DNA of 57,806 nucleotides from Lachnospiraceae bacterium. Its GTDB lineage: Bacteria > Bacillota > Clostridia > Lachnospirales > Lachnospiraceae. The DNA is taken from positions 1-57,806 of the forward strand of contig JALESH010000043.1 of the NCBI GenBank assembly GCA_022781985.1, written 5' to 3'. Below, in pieces: positions 1-8,802 of the stretch (its first letter is position 1; each line of letters starts with the position of its first letter). The position numbers were made by a program, and so were the translations under genes. The notes under the pieces are model-generated. The model had not been told where the DNA came from and did no database searches. It saw only the letters and a program-made list of their open reading frames with translations.

Positions 1-2
1 GA

Positions 3-131
3 CTCAATAACATACGAACATTGATGACACAACGGGTACGCTCCAAGCTCTTTGCTATCTGTCTTGCATACAATGGGCAAAAGCATCAGAAGTTCCTGAA
101 CAATCACAGGGGAAACTGCGCTTTTGCATAG
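3..131 (+). CDS. Possible 3' end of a transposase gene (partial)
   Basis: An open frame enters from the left edge and stops at a TAG, giving about 42 residues. Its basic stretch RVRSKLFAICLAYN resembles the last helix of DDE-type transposases, which often end in a motif of the kind 'VRSxLFAICLAYNxxK'. That resemblance is from memory, not from a search. No start or catalytic residues are inside the window. The rest up to base 389 holds no gene I can support: it is AT-rich and contains a run of 11 C (251-261) and a G6 run near 336-341. Confidence 0.3.
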   Translation, partial: LNNIRTLMTQRVRSKLFAICLAYNGQKHQKFLNNHRGNCAFA

Positions 132-389
132 GGGATTTTAGGGGCATCCTTTTGCTGTATGGGAGAAAACGTTGTCATAGCAACCGTATTTCATCGTAGC
201 TGAACCGTATATTCAGAAATTCTCGTATACAATCGAGTTTTCTTAAAGAGCCCCCCCCCCCATTATGGAGTCGTTTTTTTAACCTTTTTGCACCGAAATC
301 ATAAATTTTTCCTGGTTGAGAACCACCCATTTTTTGGGGGGCCATAAACTGAACGGAAAAGAATAAAATTAGAATGAAAGGACAAACGT

Positions 390-2123
390 ATGAAAAAGAA
401 AGGACTGACGCTCCTGCTTGCGATGATAGTAGGGCTGACCCCTGTAGGGTGCAGCAGCTTAAAGGTTCCGGCGGAGGCTGATGTGCAGACAGTACAGGAA
501 GCAGAGGGCAGAGAACAGAATGTAGGAGAAGAAGGCAAAGATAAGGCGGCAGGGGCGGAGAATGGATCTGACACAGAGGAAACGCTTACAGGATCAGAGG
601 AGATCCGCTTTACCGTGGTGCAAAACATCATTGAGACCGAACAGTATGTGGTGCCGGAGGAAGGGGAAAGCTTTCCATATGCCTATGTGGGCTATCCCAC
701 ATTTGTGATACCGGACGAAGTGAGGAAGGCATGTCCGGTGCTGGGGGAGTGCTTGGAGGATGTCAGTGGTGCGTTCTATGAACATGCTGTCGGTACGCTT
801 GCTGAGGCTGCGGAACTGGCACAGGAAGGGGAGGATGCTTGGCTTGTCACCTCGAACCAGGAAACCTGGGAACTGGAGGTTTTTCGGGCAGATGCCTGCG
901 CGGTCGGCTGGCTCCTGCAGATTGAGCAATATTACAATGGACCGCATCCCAACAGATATTATGAAACCTGCATGATTGATACGGTGACCGGTGAGAGGCT
1001 TTCGGCTGAGGATGTGGTAAATGATACAGACGGATTGCCCGGTTCCATCCTGGAAAATCTGGAGCCCTTAGATGAAGATTATATTTTTTCCCAGGAAGAA
1101 AATGAGCAAATGCTGTCTAAAATTGAAGCAATGGTTAGGGATGATTCCTTGGCATGGACGCTGGACCAGGAGGGCTTTCATGTTTATTTCGATGCATATG
1201 CGCTGCAGTATTATGCGTTCGGACCCATCTTTGCAGATCTGTCTTTTGAGGATTATCCAGACCTGATTCGGGAGGAATACCTGCCGAAAGCTACGAAAAC
1301 ACCGCTCAGAGAGCGTATTTCTTATGAGCGGGGTGAAACCGTGAGCTGGACAGAGGAGGCACTGGTGGGATATCTCAATAATACAGAGCCGGAGGGCGCG
1401 GGGGATGATGCGGGAATTTATGTTATAGAATGTCCTGATTGGGAAGTTCCATATGTGGCGGATGGCATCTTCGATACACTGACAGCCTCACCGGTTAATC
1501 TTACAGAAGTTTCCAGGAAGTCATCAGACTGGCTGTTTGCAGAGGACTGGTCTGCAAACACCGGAATCACGCTGCCGGGGGATTTGTATGGGACAGGGTA
1601 TTCAGATGATTTGTACTATTATATGGCGGACAATTCGGCGGAAGAGGGGCGGCTTGCAGTGGAGATCTGTGAGATGGGCTCCTATGATGCCGTGGGAACT
1701 TACGATTTCTCCCAATACCTGAATACGCCGATGCCGGGAAACGAATATACCACACTGGAAATTCCGTATGCCAGGATCTATGATGGCATACTTTATGCTG
1801 AGATAGCACACCGGACCTATTCGGCGGATCAGCCCTGCACCGGCTTCCTGACAGCCGTGGAGATTGAAACCGGAAAGCTCCTGTGGAGGAGTGAGATGCT
1901 GCTGGCTAACAGCAGGAACTTTGTTGTGGGGGAGGACACGATCATCTGCGGCTACGGCTTCACGGAGGAGGATGATTATTTGTATATTTTGAGCCGACAT
2001 AGCGGCGCAGTGCTGGAGAAACGGAAGTTAAGGACTGCACCCGACTATTTTATTCCGATGGGCGATGCACTCTATGTGCTGACCTACGACACTGCGTATG
2101 AATATAAAATAAGTGATGACTGA
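390..2123 (+). CDS. Lipoprotein with DUF3298/RsiV-like and PQQ-like regions
   Basis: This is a 577-residue predicted lipoprotein, exported and anchored on the outer face of the cell membrane. Residues 1-20 form a signal peptide with a basic start (MKKK) and a hydrophobic core, ending in a lipobox with the acceptor Cys at 21 (PVGC). An acidic low-complexity linker follows to about residue 65. Residues of roughly 70-300 look like the DUF4163/DUF3298 architecture of RsiV- and PdaC-like proteins, with a Tyr/Phe-rich end (FDAYALQYYAFGP). The last 180 residues carry repeats such as 'ETGKLLWRSE' typical of PQQ-like beta-propeller blades. The start is set by AAAGGA seven bases upstream of ATG. It stands alone, followed by a separate promoter for plsX. 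The substrate or partner is unknown; a sensing or wall-related role is inference. Confidence 0.75.
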   Translation: MKKKGLTLLLAMIVGLTPVGCSSLKVPAEADVQTVQEAEGREQNVGEEGKDKAAGAENGSDTEETLTGSEEIRFTVVQNIIETEQYVVPEEGESFPYAYVGYPTFVIPDEVRKACPVLGECLEDVSGAFYEHAVGTLAEAAELAQEGEDAWLVTSNQETWELEVFRADACAVGWLLQIEQYYNGPHPNRYYETCMIDTVTGERLSAEDVVNDTDGLPGSILENLEPLDEDYIFSQEENEQMLSKIEAMVRDDSLAWTLDQEGFHVYFDAYALQYYAFGPIFADLSFEDYPDLIREEYLPKATKTPLRERISYERGETVSWTEEALVGYLNNTEPEGAGDDAGIYVIECPDWEVPYVADGIFDTLTASPVNLTEVSRKSSDWLFAEDWSANTGITLPGDLYGTGYSDDLYYYMADNSAEEGRLAVEICEMGSYDAVGTYDFSQYLNTPMPGNEYTTLEIPYARIYDGILYAEIAHRTYSADQPCTGFLTAVEIETGKLLWRSEMLLANSRNFVVGEDTIICGYGFTEEDDYLYILSRHSGAVLEKRKLRTAPDYFIPMGDALYVLTYDTAYEYKISDD

Positions 2124-2172
2124 GCTGCTGCAGGAGCATGTTTGAAAATTTAAATTGAGCTGACTAAACATC

Positions 2173-2201
2173 TTGATTTTTGTATGGGGGTCTAGTATAT
2201 T
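2173..2201 (+). promoter_or_regulatory. Sigma-A-like promoter for plsX
   Basis: TTGATT (2173-2178) and TATATT (2196-2201) are separated by exactly 17 bases and lie just upstream of the plsX ribosome binding site AGGAGG. I see no clear FapR-type operator. Confidence 0.55.
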
Positions 2202-2226
2202 ATAGAAAGATGTTAGGAGGATTTAC

Positions 2227-3237
2227 ATGTGGGATATGGTAAAGGTAGCCGTTGATGCCATGGGTGGGGACAACGCCCCTCTGGAAATCGTAAAGGGAGC
2301 GGTGGAGGCAGTCAACGAGAGTAAAAAAGTCAAGGTGTTCCTGGTGGGGGAAGAGGCTGTCATAAAGGCAGAGCTGGGCAAGTATACATATAATGCACAG
2401 CAGGTGGAGGTCATCAATGCTTCGGAGGTCATTGGGACTGCAGAGCCCCCCGTTGCAGCGATCCGAAAAAAAAAGGATTCCTCCATTGTAAAAGCCTTGC
2501 AGCTGGTGAAGGATGGAGAGTGTGATGCCTATGTATCCGCAGGAAGCACAGGAGCCACCTTGGTAGGGGGCCAGGTGATTGTAGGCAGGCTCAAAGGGGT
2601 GGAGAGGCCGCCTCTGGCACCCCTTCTGCCTACGGAAAAAGGGGTATCGCTGCTGGTGGACTGCGGGGCTAATGTGGATGCCAGGCCGTCCCATCTGGTG
2701 CAGTTTGCCAAGATGGGAAGTGTATACATGGAAAGTGTCATGGGAGTAAAGAATCCCAGAGTGGCAATCGTCAATATCGGCGCCGAAGAAGAGAAGGGAA
2801 ATGCCCTTGTGAAGGAGACCTTTCCCCTGCTGAAGAACTGCCGGGATATCAATTTTATAGGCAGTATAGAGGCCAGGGATATTCCTGCCGGTTATGCTGA
2901 TGTGATTGTCTGTGAAGCCTTTGTGGGAAACATCATTCTGAAGCTCTATGAAGGGGTGGGAGGTACCCTGATCCGCATGGTAAAGGAAGGGATGATGTCC
3001 GGCCTCAGGAGTAAGGTGGGTGCCCTGCTGGTGAAGCCTGCCTTAAAGGAGACCCTGAAGGCCTTTATGCTGGAGGAACATGGAGGAGCGCCCCTGTTGG
3101 GATTGAAGGGGCTGGTAGTCAAAACTCATGGAAGCTCCAAAGCTACGGAGATTAAAAATTCTGTCCTGCAATGCATCACATTTAAGGAGCAGAAGATTAA
3201 TGATAAAATAAAAGAAAAAATTACTCTTGGAGAATAA
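2227..3237 (+). CDS. plsX: Phosphate acyltransferase PlsX
   Basis: PlsX makes acyl-phosphate from acyl-ACP for the PlsY glycerol-phosphate acyltransferase, the first step of phospholipid synthesis, working at the inner face of the membrane. The 336-residue length is normal. The start VAVDAMGGDNAP is the family signature, and the Gly/Thr-rich SAGSTGA stretch near residue 105 and the 'CEAFVGN' segment near 230 are also typical. AGGAGG six bases before the ATG supports this start over the internal Met4. It precedes acpP by 15 bases, so enzyme and carrier are probably co-transcribed. In B. subtilis fabD and fabG sit between these two genes; here they are absent. plsY, the partner enzyme, lies at 31.2 kb. 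Confidence 0.97.
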   Translation: MWDMVKVAVDAMGGDNAPLEIVKGAVEAVNESKKVKVFLVGEEAVIKAELGKYTYNAQQVEVINASEVIGTAEPPVAAIRKKKDSSIVKALQLVKDGECDAYVSAGSTGATLVGGQVIVGRLKGVERPPLAPLLPTEKGVSLLVDCGANVDARPSHLVQFAKMGSVYMESVMGVKNPRVAIVNIGAEEEKGNALVKETFPLLKNCRDINFIGSIEARDIPAGYADVIVCEAFVGNIILKLYEGVGGTLIRMVKEGMMSGLRSKVGALLVKPALKETLKAFMLEEHGGAPLLGLKGLVVKTHGSSKATEIKNSVLQCITFKEQKINDKIKEKITLGE

Positions 3238-3252
3238 GAAAGGGCTGTAAAA

Positions 3253-3483
3253 ATGGAATTTGAAAAGTTGAAAAAAGTAATTGCCGAGGTACTGAATGTG
3301 GATCCGGAGGAAATCTCATTAGAGACTACCTTTACTGATGATCTGGGGGCAGACTCTCTGGATGTATTCCAGATTATTATGGGAATCGAAGAGGTGTTTG
3401 ATATTGAGATCCCTGCGGAAGAGGCTGAAAAGATCAATACGGTGGAAGAGGCAGTGGAATTGATTAAAAATGCCGTGAATTAG
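3253..3483 (+). CDS. acpP: Acyl carrier protein
   Basis: This 76-residue acidic protein carries growing acyl chains in fatty acid synthesis. The phosphopantetheine attachment site is Ser35 in the motif DLGADSLD. The four-helix ACP pattern and size are normal. The stretch after the attachment site ([10 protein letters not shown]) differs from the more common TVELVM form, a sequence type I associate with Clostridia. It is followed by an intrinsic terminator, so plsX-acpP probably forms one transcription unit, with some read-through into rnc. Confidence 0.96.
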   Translation: MEFEKLKKVIAEVLNVDPEEISLETTFTDDLGADSLDVFQIIMGIEEVFDIEIPAEEAEKINTVEEAVELIKNAVN

Positions 3484-3502
3484 CAATCAGGAGGTAAAGC
3501 TG

Positions 3503-3533
3503 TCGAAAGCCCTTTTTTAAGGGCTTTTTCGAT
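3503..3533 (+). terminator. Terminator between acpP and rnc
   Basis: A 9-bp perfect stem (AAAGCCCTT at 3506-3514, AAGGGCTTT at 3519-3527) with a TTTT loop runs directly into further T residues. It lies only 18 bases before the rnc start. Confidence 0.8.
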
Positions 3534-3550
3534 GTTTAAGAGGAAAAGCT

Positions 3551-4276
3551 ATGTTGAGGGAAAGCTCTTTAAATGAGTTAGAACAAAAGATAGGGTACTG
3601 TTTTAAGGACAGGGCACTGCTGAAGCAGGCACTCACCCACAGCTCCTTTGCCAATGAGCAGAGAATCAATAGGATGAAGGACTATGAGCGTCTGGAATTT
3701 TTGGGAGATGCGGTGCTGGAGCTGGCTTCCAGCGAATTTCTCTATGCCGAATATCCGAAGCTGTCAGAAGGCGATCTGACCAAAAAGAGATCTACCATGG
3801 TATGCGGGGCTTCTTTGGCATTCTGTGCCAGGGATATAGAGCTGGACAGATATATCCTGCTGGGAAAGGGGGAGGAGGCTACCGGCGGCAGGGGAAGGGA
3901 ATCCATCATTTCCGACGTGATGGAGGCGGTGATCGGTGCGATCTATCTGGATGGGGGCTATGAGCCTGCGTCCCGGTTCATACACCGCTTTGTGCTTTCT
4001 GACCTGGAACATAAGCAGCTGTTTTATGACAGCAAGACTCTGCTGCAGGAATATGTCCAGAAGGACAGCAGAACCACTCTGCACTATGTAGTGGTGGAAG
4101 AAACCGGTCCGGACCATGCCAAGGAGTTTGTGATCGAAGCCATGATAAACGGACAGGTACTGGGGCGCGGAGTGGGAAAGACCAAGAAGGCGGCAGAGCA
4201 GCAGGCTGCCTACGAAGCCCTTCTGGCATCCAGAGGGAAAGAACTCGGGAGAGGTTATGTATTTAAAGAGTATTGA
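3551..4276 (+). CDS. rnc: Ribonuclease III
   Basis: This endonuclease cleaves double-stranded RNA and processes rRNA precursors and mRNAs. The 241-residue protein has the RNase III catalytic domain at about 5-150, with the signature ERLEFLGDAVLEL at 46-58 and a second acidic cluster at SDVMEAVIGAIYLDGG near 125. A dsRNA-binding domain follows at about 163-230, ending in the typical GKTKKAAEQQAA. The end overlaps the smc start by 20 bases, indicating translational coupling. The rnc-smc-ftsY order is widely conserved in Firmicutes. Confidence 0.96.
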   Translation: MLRESSLNELEQKIGYCFKDRALLKQALTHSSFANEQRINRMKDYERLEFLGDAVLELASSEFLYAEYPKLSEGDLTKKRSTMVCGASLAFCARDIELDRYILLGKGEEATGGRGRESIISDVMEAVIGAIYLDGGYEPASRFIHRFVLSDLEHKQLFYDSKTLLQEYVQKDSRTTLHYVVVEETGPDHAKEFVIEAMINGQVLGRGVGKTKKAAEQQAAYEALLASRGKELGRGYVFKEY

Positions 4277-7200
4277 GGTTCATGGATTTAAGTCATTTGC
4301 CAATAAAATAAATTTTCAGTTCCATAACGGCATCACCGGTATTGTAGGGCCCAACGGGAGCGGAAAGAGCAACGTGGCCGATGCAGTGCGCTGGGTGCTG
4401 GGAGAGCAGAGGATCAAGCAGCTGAGGGGTGCTTCCATGCAGGATGTGATTTTCTCGGGTACGGAGCTGCGCAAGCCTCTGGGCTATGCCTATGTTTCGA
4501 TCACGCTGGACAATGCGGATCACCAGCTGGCCATTGATTATGATGAGGTGACAGTGGCAAGAAGAATCTATCGATCGGGAGAGAGTGAATACTTGATCAA
4601 CGGTACGCCCTGCCGCCTGAAGGACGTCAGCGAGCTGTTCTATGATACGGGTATCGGTAAAGAGGGCTATTCCATCATCGGACAGGGACAGATCGACAAG
4701 ATTCTGAGCGGTAAGCCGGAGGAGCGGAGGGAGCTTTTTGATGAGGCCGCCGGTATCGTCAAGTTCAAGCGGCGTAAAAATGCGGCCCAGAAAAAGCTGG
4801 AGGATGAAAAGCAGAACCTCCTGCGGGTCAATGACATTCTTTCCGAGCTGGAAAAGCAGATCGGCCCGCTGGAGAAGCAGTCGGAAACAGCCAGGATCTA
4901 TCTGAAGAAAAAGGAAGAGCTGAAGGTTCTGGATGTGAATATGTTCCTCCTTGAGAATAACAGGCTGAAGGAGCAGCTGGAGTCAGTGGCTGAAAAGCAG
5001 GGCATAGCAGATGCCGACCTGCAGGAGACTTCACGGAAATACGAGGGGATTAAGGCCGAATATGAACAGGTTCAGGAACAGATCGAACAGCTGGATCAAA
5101 ACATAGAAGCCGCCAGGACCCAGCTCACCGATACCGGACTGCTGAAGGGCAGGCTGGAAGGAGAGATCAATGTCTTAAGGGAACAGATCAACTCTGCCAG
5201 GGGAAATGAAGCCCATTTAAGGTCCAGACTGAATACCCTTCAGAATGAGGCTGAGACCAGGCGCATAGATAAAGAAGCCATTTTAGCAGAAAAAAAACAG
5301 ATCGATGAGCAGTTATCAGGAATGGAAGGGGAGAGAGATGAGTCAAGGAGCCGGCTGCAGCAGATTCAGGAAAAAATCGAAGAGCTGAACAGACATATTG
5401 AGTCAGGAAAAAATACCATTATCGAGGCCTTAAATCACAGGGCCGGGATAAAATCCAGAATCAGCAGCTTTGACACCATGATGGAGCAGATCAATATCCG
5501 CAGGGCAGAGCTTACGTCCAGGCTGCTTCGGGCAAAATCCGACGAGGCAAAGCAGGAAGAGACGATGCATCAGCTGCAGGAGGAATTCCAAAGGATCCAG
5601 GAGGAGATACGTTCTCTCAATGATACCCAGACTGGCATAGAAGAGAGGCTGGGGCTGATTCATGACGAGCTTTCTGAAAAGGATACCGGACTCCGTGACA
5701 CTCAGGTGGTATATCATCAGGTGAAATCCAGACTGGATGCCCTTTCCAATCTGACGGAGAGATATGAGGGCTATGGCGGCAGCGTCAAGCGTGTGATGGA
5801 ATGCCGGGAGGCAGAAAAGGGCATCATCGGTGTGGTGGCAGACATTATTAAGGTGGAAAAGAAATATGAGACCGCCATAGAAACTGCCCTGGGCGGAAAT
5901 ATTCAGAATATCGTCACAGAGGATGAGGATACGGCTAAGCGGATGATCGCTTTTCTGAAAAGGAATAAGGCAGGACGGGCTACCTTCCTGCCCCTGACCA
6001 GTATCACCCGACCCCAGGAATTTAAAAATGCCGATGCCCTGAGAGAGACCGGAGTCATTGGAACGGCAGACCGGCTGGTGCAGGTAGAGGATAAATACAG
6101 GAACGTAGCAAAATCCATGCTGGGAAGAGTCCTGGTAGTGGACAGTGTGGATCATGCGGTGCAGATTGCCCGAAAGTTTCATTACAGTATCCGTATGGTG
6201 ACGCTGGAAGGTGAACAGCTGGTGCCGGGCGGGGCCATCAGCGGAGGTGCCTTTAAAAACAGCAGCAACCTGCTGGGGCGAAGGCGGGAAATGGAGGAAC
6301 TGAAGGGAAGGATCCGGGAATATCTGGTTCAGATTGATGAAATACTGGAAGCGATTGAAGCTGCCAAGGCAGAACGGAACAGACTCAGGAGGGAGCTGGA
6401 GGACACCAAGTCCAGGCTGCAGGATAAATTTATTGAGCAAAACACTGCCCGTATGAATGTGATTAAGGCGGAGGAGAGAAAGCAGGAGGCTGAAGCAGGC
6501 TTTGGGGAACTGAAAAGGGAAGAACAGGAAATCGAGGGCCGTATTCGTCAAATCAGTGGGGAGAAGGCTGCTATCCAGAAGGAACTGGAGGAGTCCCAGC
6601 AGCTTGAGAAACGACTGGAGGAGCAGATAGGCAGCTTCCAAAAAGAACTGGAGGAGATGAGGAAGCAGGAATCTAGACAGTCCGGTGAGGTGTCGATGCA
6701 GGAGCTGGAGGTAGAGAAGATGCTCCAGCGGCAGGAATTCCACAGCCAAAATATAAGTCGTATTGATGGAGAATTGGCGCGGTTCAGGGCAGAATTGGAG
6801 GAAATCAAGGATGGACTGGTGAGCAATGGCACTGAAATAGAGCAAAAGGAGGCGGCTGTTGCAGAGATTGAAAAAACCATGGCTGCCTCCAGTGTCACCC
6901 AGACCGATGCAGAGAGCAGGCTGAAGGAGGAAGTGGCAAGAAAGGAGGAGCTGTCTGCAAAGCAGAAGCGGTTCTTCTCTGAAAGGGAGGAGCTGGCAGA
7001 GCGGATGGGCGGTCTGGACAAGGAGGTATACCGACTGAGGGTGCAGGGAGAAAAGCTGGAGGAGGCTTTGGAAGCCCGGATTAATTATATGTGGGATGAG
7101 TATGAGATCACCTTATCTGATGCCGCAGCCATGAGAAATGATAAGCTGCAGGATCTTGCGGCCCTGAAGAAGGAAGTGACGGCCCTGAAGGAACAGATCA

Positions 7201-7817
7201 GAAAGCTGGGGGATGTGAATGTCAATGCCATTGAGGACTATAGAAACCTGATGGAAAGGTATACCTTCCTGAAAGCCCAGCACGATGATCTGGTGGAGGC
7301 GGAAAAGACCCTGCTTCATATTATAGAAGAACTGGATACGGCCATGCGGAAGCAGTTTAAGGAGAAGTTCGGAGAGATCGCCTGTGAGTTTGATAAGGTG
7401 TTCCGGGAACTGTTCGGCGGGGGGAAAGGAACTCTGGAGCTGATGGAGGAGGAAGACATTTTGGAGGCCGGCATCCGCATTATCGCCCAGCCGCCGGGGA
7501 AGAAACTGCAGAATATGATGCAGCTTTCGGGCGGAGAGAAGGCACTGACGGCCATTGCACTTCTGTTTGCCATCCAGAACCTGAAGCCCTCCCCCTTCTG
7601 CCTGCTGGACGAGATCGAGGCGGCACTGGATGAAAGCAACGTGGCCAGGTTTGCCAAATACCTGCACAAGCTGACGAAATATACCCAGTTCATCGTAATC
7701 ACACACAGACGGGGCACCATGGAAACGGCTGACAGGCTGTATGGCATCACCATGCAGGAAAAGGGTGTATCAACCCTGGTGAGTGTCAATCTGATCGACA
7801 ATGAACTGGATGATTAA
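4257..7817 (+). CDS. smc: Chromosome partition protein SMC
   Basis: SMC forms the ring-shaped ATPase core of condensin and organises and segregates the chromosome with ScpA and ScpB. The 1186-residue length is normal. The N-terminal Walker A is GPNGSGKS at 31-38. Long coiled coils occupy about 170-500 and 670-1020, separated by the hinge domain at about 503-668 (starting GYGGSVKRV). The C-terminal head has the ABC signature LSGGEKAL near 1090 and Walker B LLDEIEAALD near 1116. The ATG lies inside the rnc end, and ftsY follows 27 bases downstream. Confidence 0.97.
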   Translation: MYLKSIEVHGFKSFANKINFQFHNGITGIVGPNGSGKSNVADAVRWVLGEQRIKQLRGASMQDVIFSGTELRKPLGYAYVSITLDNADHQLAIDYDEVTVARRIYRSGESEYLINGTPCRLKDVSELFYDTGIGKEGYSIIGQGQIDKILSGKPEERRELFDEAAGIVKFKRRKNAAQKKLEDEKQNLLRVNDILSELEKQIGPLEKQSETARIYLKKKEELKVLDVNMFLLENNRLKEQLESVAEKQGIADADLQETSRKYEGIKAEYEQVQEQIEQLDQNIEAARTQLTDTGLLKGRLEGEINVLREQINSARGNEAHLRSRLNTLQNEAETRRIDKEAILAEKKQIDEQLSGMEGERDESRSRLQQIQEKIEELNRHIESGKNTIIEALNHRAGIKSRISSFDTMMEQINIRRAELTSRLLRAKSDEAKQEETMHQLQEEFQRIQEEIRSLNDTQTGIEERLGLIHDELSEKDTGLRDTQVVYHQVKSRLDALSNLTERYEGYGGSVKRVMECREAEKGIIGVVADIIKVEKKYETAIETALGGNIQNIVTEDEDTAKRMIAFLKRNKAGRATFLPLTSITRPQEFKNADALRETGVIGTADRLVQVEDKYRNVAKSMLGRVLVVDSVDHAVQIARKFHYSIRMVTLEGEQLVPGGAISGGAFKNSSNLLGRRREMEELKGRIREYLVQIDEILEAIEAAKAERNRLRRELEDTKSRLQDKFIEQNTARMNVIKAEERKQEAEAGFGELKREEQEIEGRIRQISGEKAAIQKELEESQQLEKRLEEQIGSFQKELEEMRKQESRQSGEVSMQELEVEKMLQRQEFHSQNISRIDGELARFRAELEEIKDGLVSNGTEIEQKEAAVAEIEKTMAASSVTQTDAESRLKEEVARKEELSAKQKRFFSEREELAERMGGLDKEVYRLRVQGEKLEEALEARINYMWDEYEITLSDAAAMRNDKLQDLAALKKEVTALKEQIRKLGDVNVNAIEDYRNLMERYTFLKAQHDDLVEAEKTLLHIIEELDTAMRKQFKEKFGEIACEFDKVFRELFGGGKGTLELMEEEDILEAGIRIIAQPPGKKLQNMMQLSGGEKALTAIALLFAIQNLKPSPFCLLDEIEAALDESNVARFAKYLHKLTKYTQFIVITHRRGTMETADRLYGITMQEKGVSTLVSVNLIDNELDD

Positions 7818-7844
7818 TGGATATGAAAAGAAAATGGAGGATAT

Positions 7845-8783
7845 ATGAGTGAAGGAAAGAAAGGCTTTTTCGGAAGATTGAAGGAGGGCCTGACCAAGAC
7901 CAGAAATAATATCGTCAACAGCATCGATTCAGTTTTCAGCGGTTTTTCCGCCATTGATGAGGACTTTTATGAGGAACTGGAGGAGATACTGATCATGGGG
8001 GATATCGGTGTGAATGCGACCAACTCCATTATAGAAAAGCTGAGGAAACAGGTGAAGGAAAGCCATATCAAGGAGCCTGCTGAATGCAAGGAACTGCTGA
8101 TCCAGAGCATAAAGGATCAGATGAGGGTAGAGGAAACGGCCTATGAATTTGAAAGCAGGCAGTCCGTCATCCTGGTGATCGGTGTGAATGGAGTGGGAAA
8201 GACTACCTCTGTAGGGAAGCTGGCAGGAATTTTAAAGAGTCAGGGAAGAAAAGTCCTTTTAGCTGCAGCAGACACCTTCCGGGCTGCAGCAGGAGAGCAG
8301 CTTACCGAATGGGCCGACAGGGCCGGTGTGGATATTATCGGAGGGGCGGAAGGCTCTGATCCTGCCAGTGTCATCTTTGATGCGGTGAATGCGGCCAGGG
8401 CAAGAAACGTGGATGTGCTGCTCTGTGATACGGCAGGCAGGCTGCACAATAAAAAGAACCTGATGGAAGAGCTGAAGAAAATCAACCGTATTATAGATAA
8501 AGAGTTTCCTGATGCCCACAGGGAGAACCTTGTGGTGCTGGATGGCACTACCGGGCAGAATGCCCTGCAGCAGGCCAGGGACTTTGGGGAAGTAGCTGAC
8601 CTGACCGGAATCATTCTGACCAAGATGGACGGAACGGCAAAGGGAGGAATTGCGGTAGCGATCCAATCGGAGCTGAATATTCCGGTTAAATATATCGGAG
8701 TTGGAGAGACTATAGAGGATCTGCAGAAGTTTGATTCGGAGCAGTTTGTAAACGCTCTGTTTGACAGAAAGGCAGAAGACTGA
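7845..8783 (+). CDS. ftsY: Signal recognition particle receptor FtsY
   Basis: FtsY is the membrane-associated GTPase that docks SRP-ribosome complexes at the Sec translocon. The 312-residue protein lacks the long acidic A domain of E. coli, as is usual in Firmicutes. A helical N domain (about 1-95) precedes the G domain, with P-loop GVNGVGKT near 113-120, DTAGR near 195 and TKMDGTAKGG near 258. GGAGG six bases before the ATG fixes the start. The partner Ffh is encoded at 12.8 kb, after a three-gene insert. Confidence 0.97.
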   Translation: MSEGKKGFFGRLKEGLTKTRNNIVNSIDSVFSGFSAIDEDFYEELEEILIMGDIGVNATNSIIEKLRKQVKESHIKEPAECKELLIQSIKDQMRVEETAYEFESRQSVILVIGVNGVGKTTSVGKLAGILKSQGRKVLLAAADTFRAAAGEQLTEWADRAGVDIIGGAEGSDPASVIFDAVNAARARNVDVLLCDTAGRLHNKKNLMEELKKINRIIDKEFPDAHRENLVVLDGTTGQNALQQARDFGEVADLTGIILTKMDGTAKGGIAVAIQSELNIPVKYIGVGETIEDLQKFDSEQFVNALFDRKAED

Positions 8784-8802
8784 GAAAGGCAGGGTGATAT
8801 GT

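Noticed and set aside
2466-2474. Run of nine A inside plsX as a possible slippage or frameshift site
   Set aside because: The frame continues unbroken and the PlsX sequence is normal on both sides.
3488-3522. Ribosome binding site-like AGGAGGT after acpP with a six-codon CTG frame
   Set aside because: It runs into the terminator hairpin, CTG is a poor start and nothing supports a peptide.
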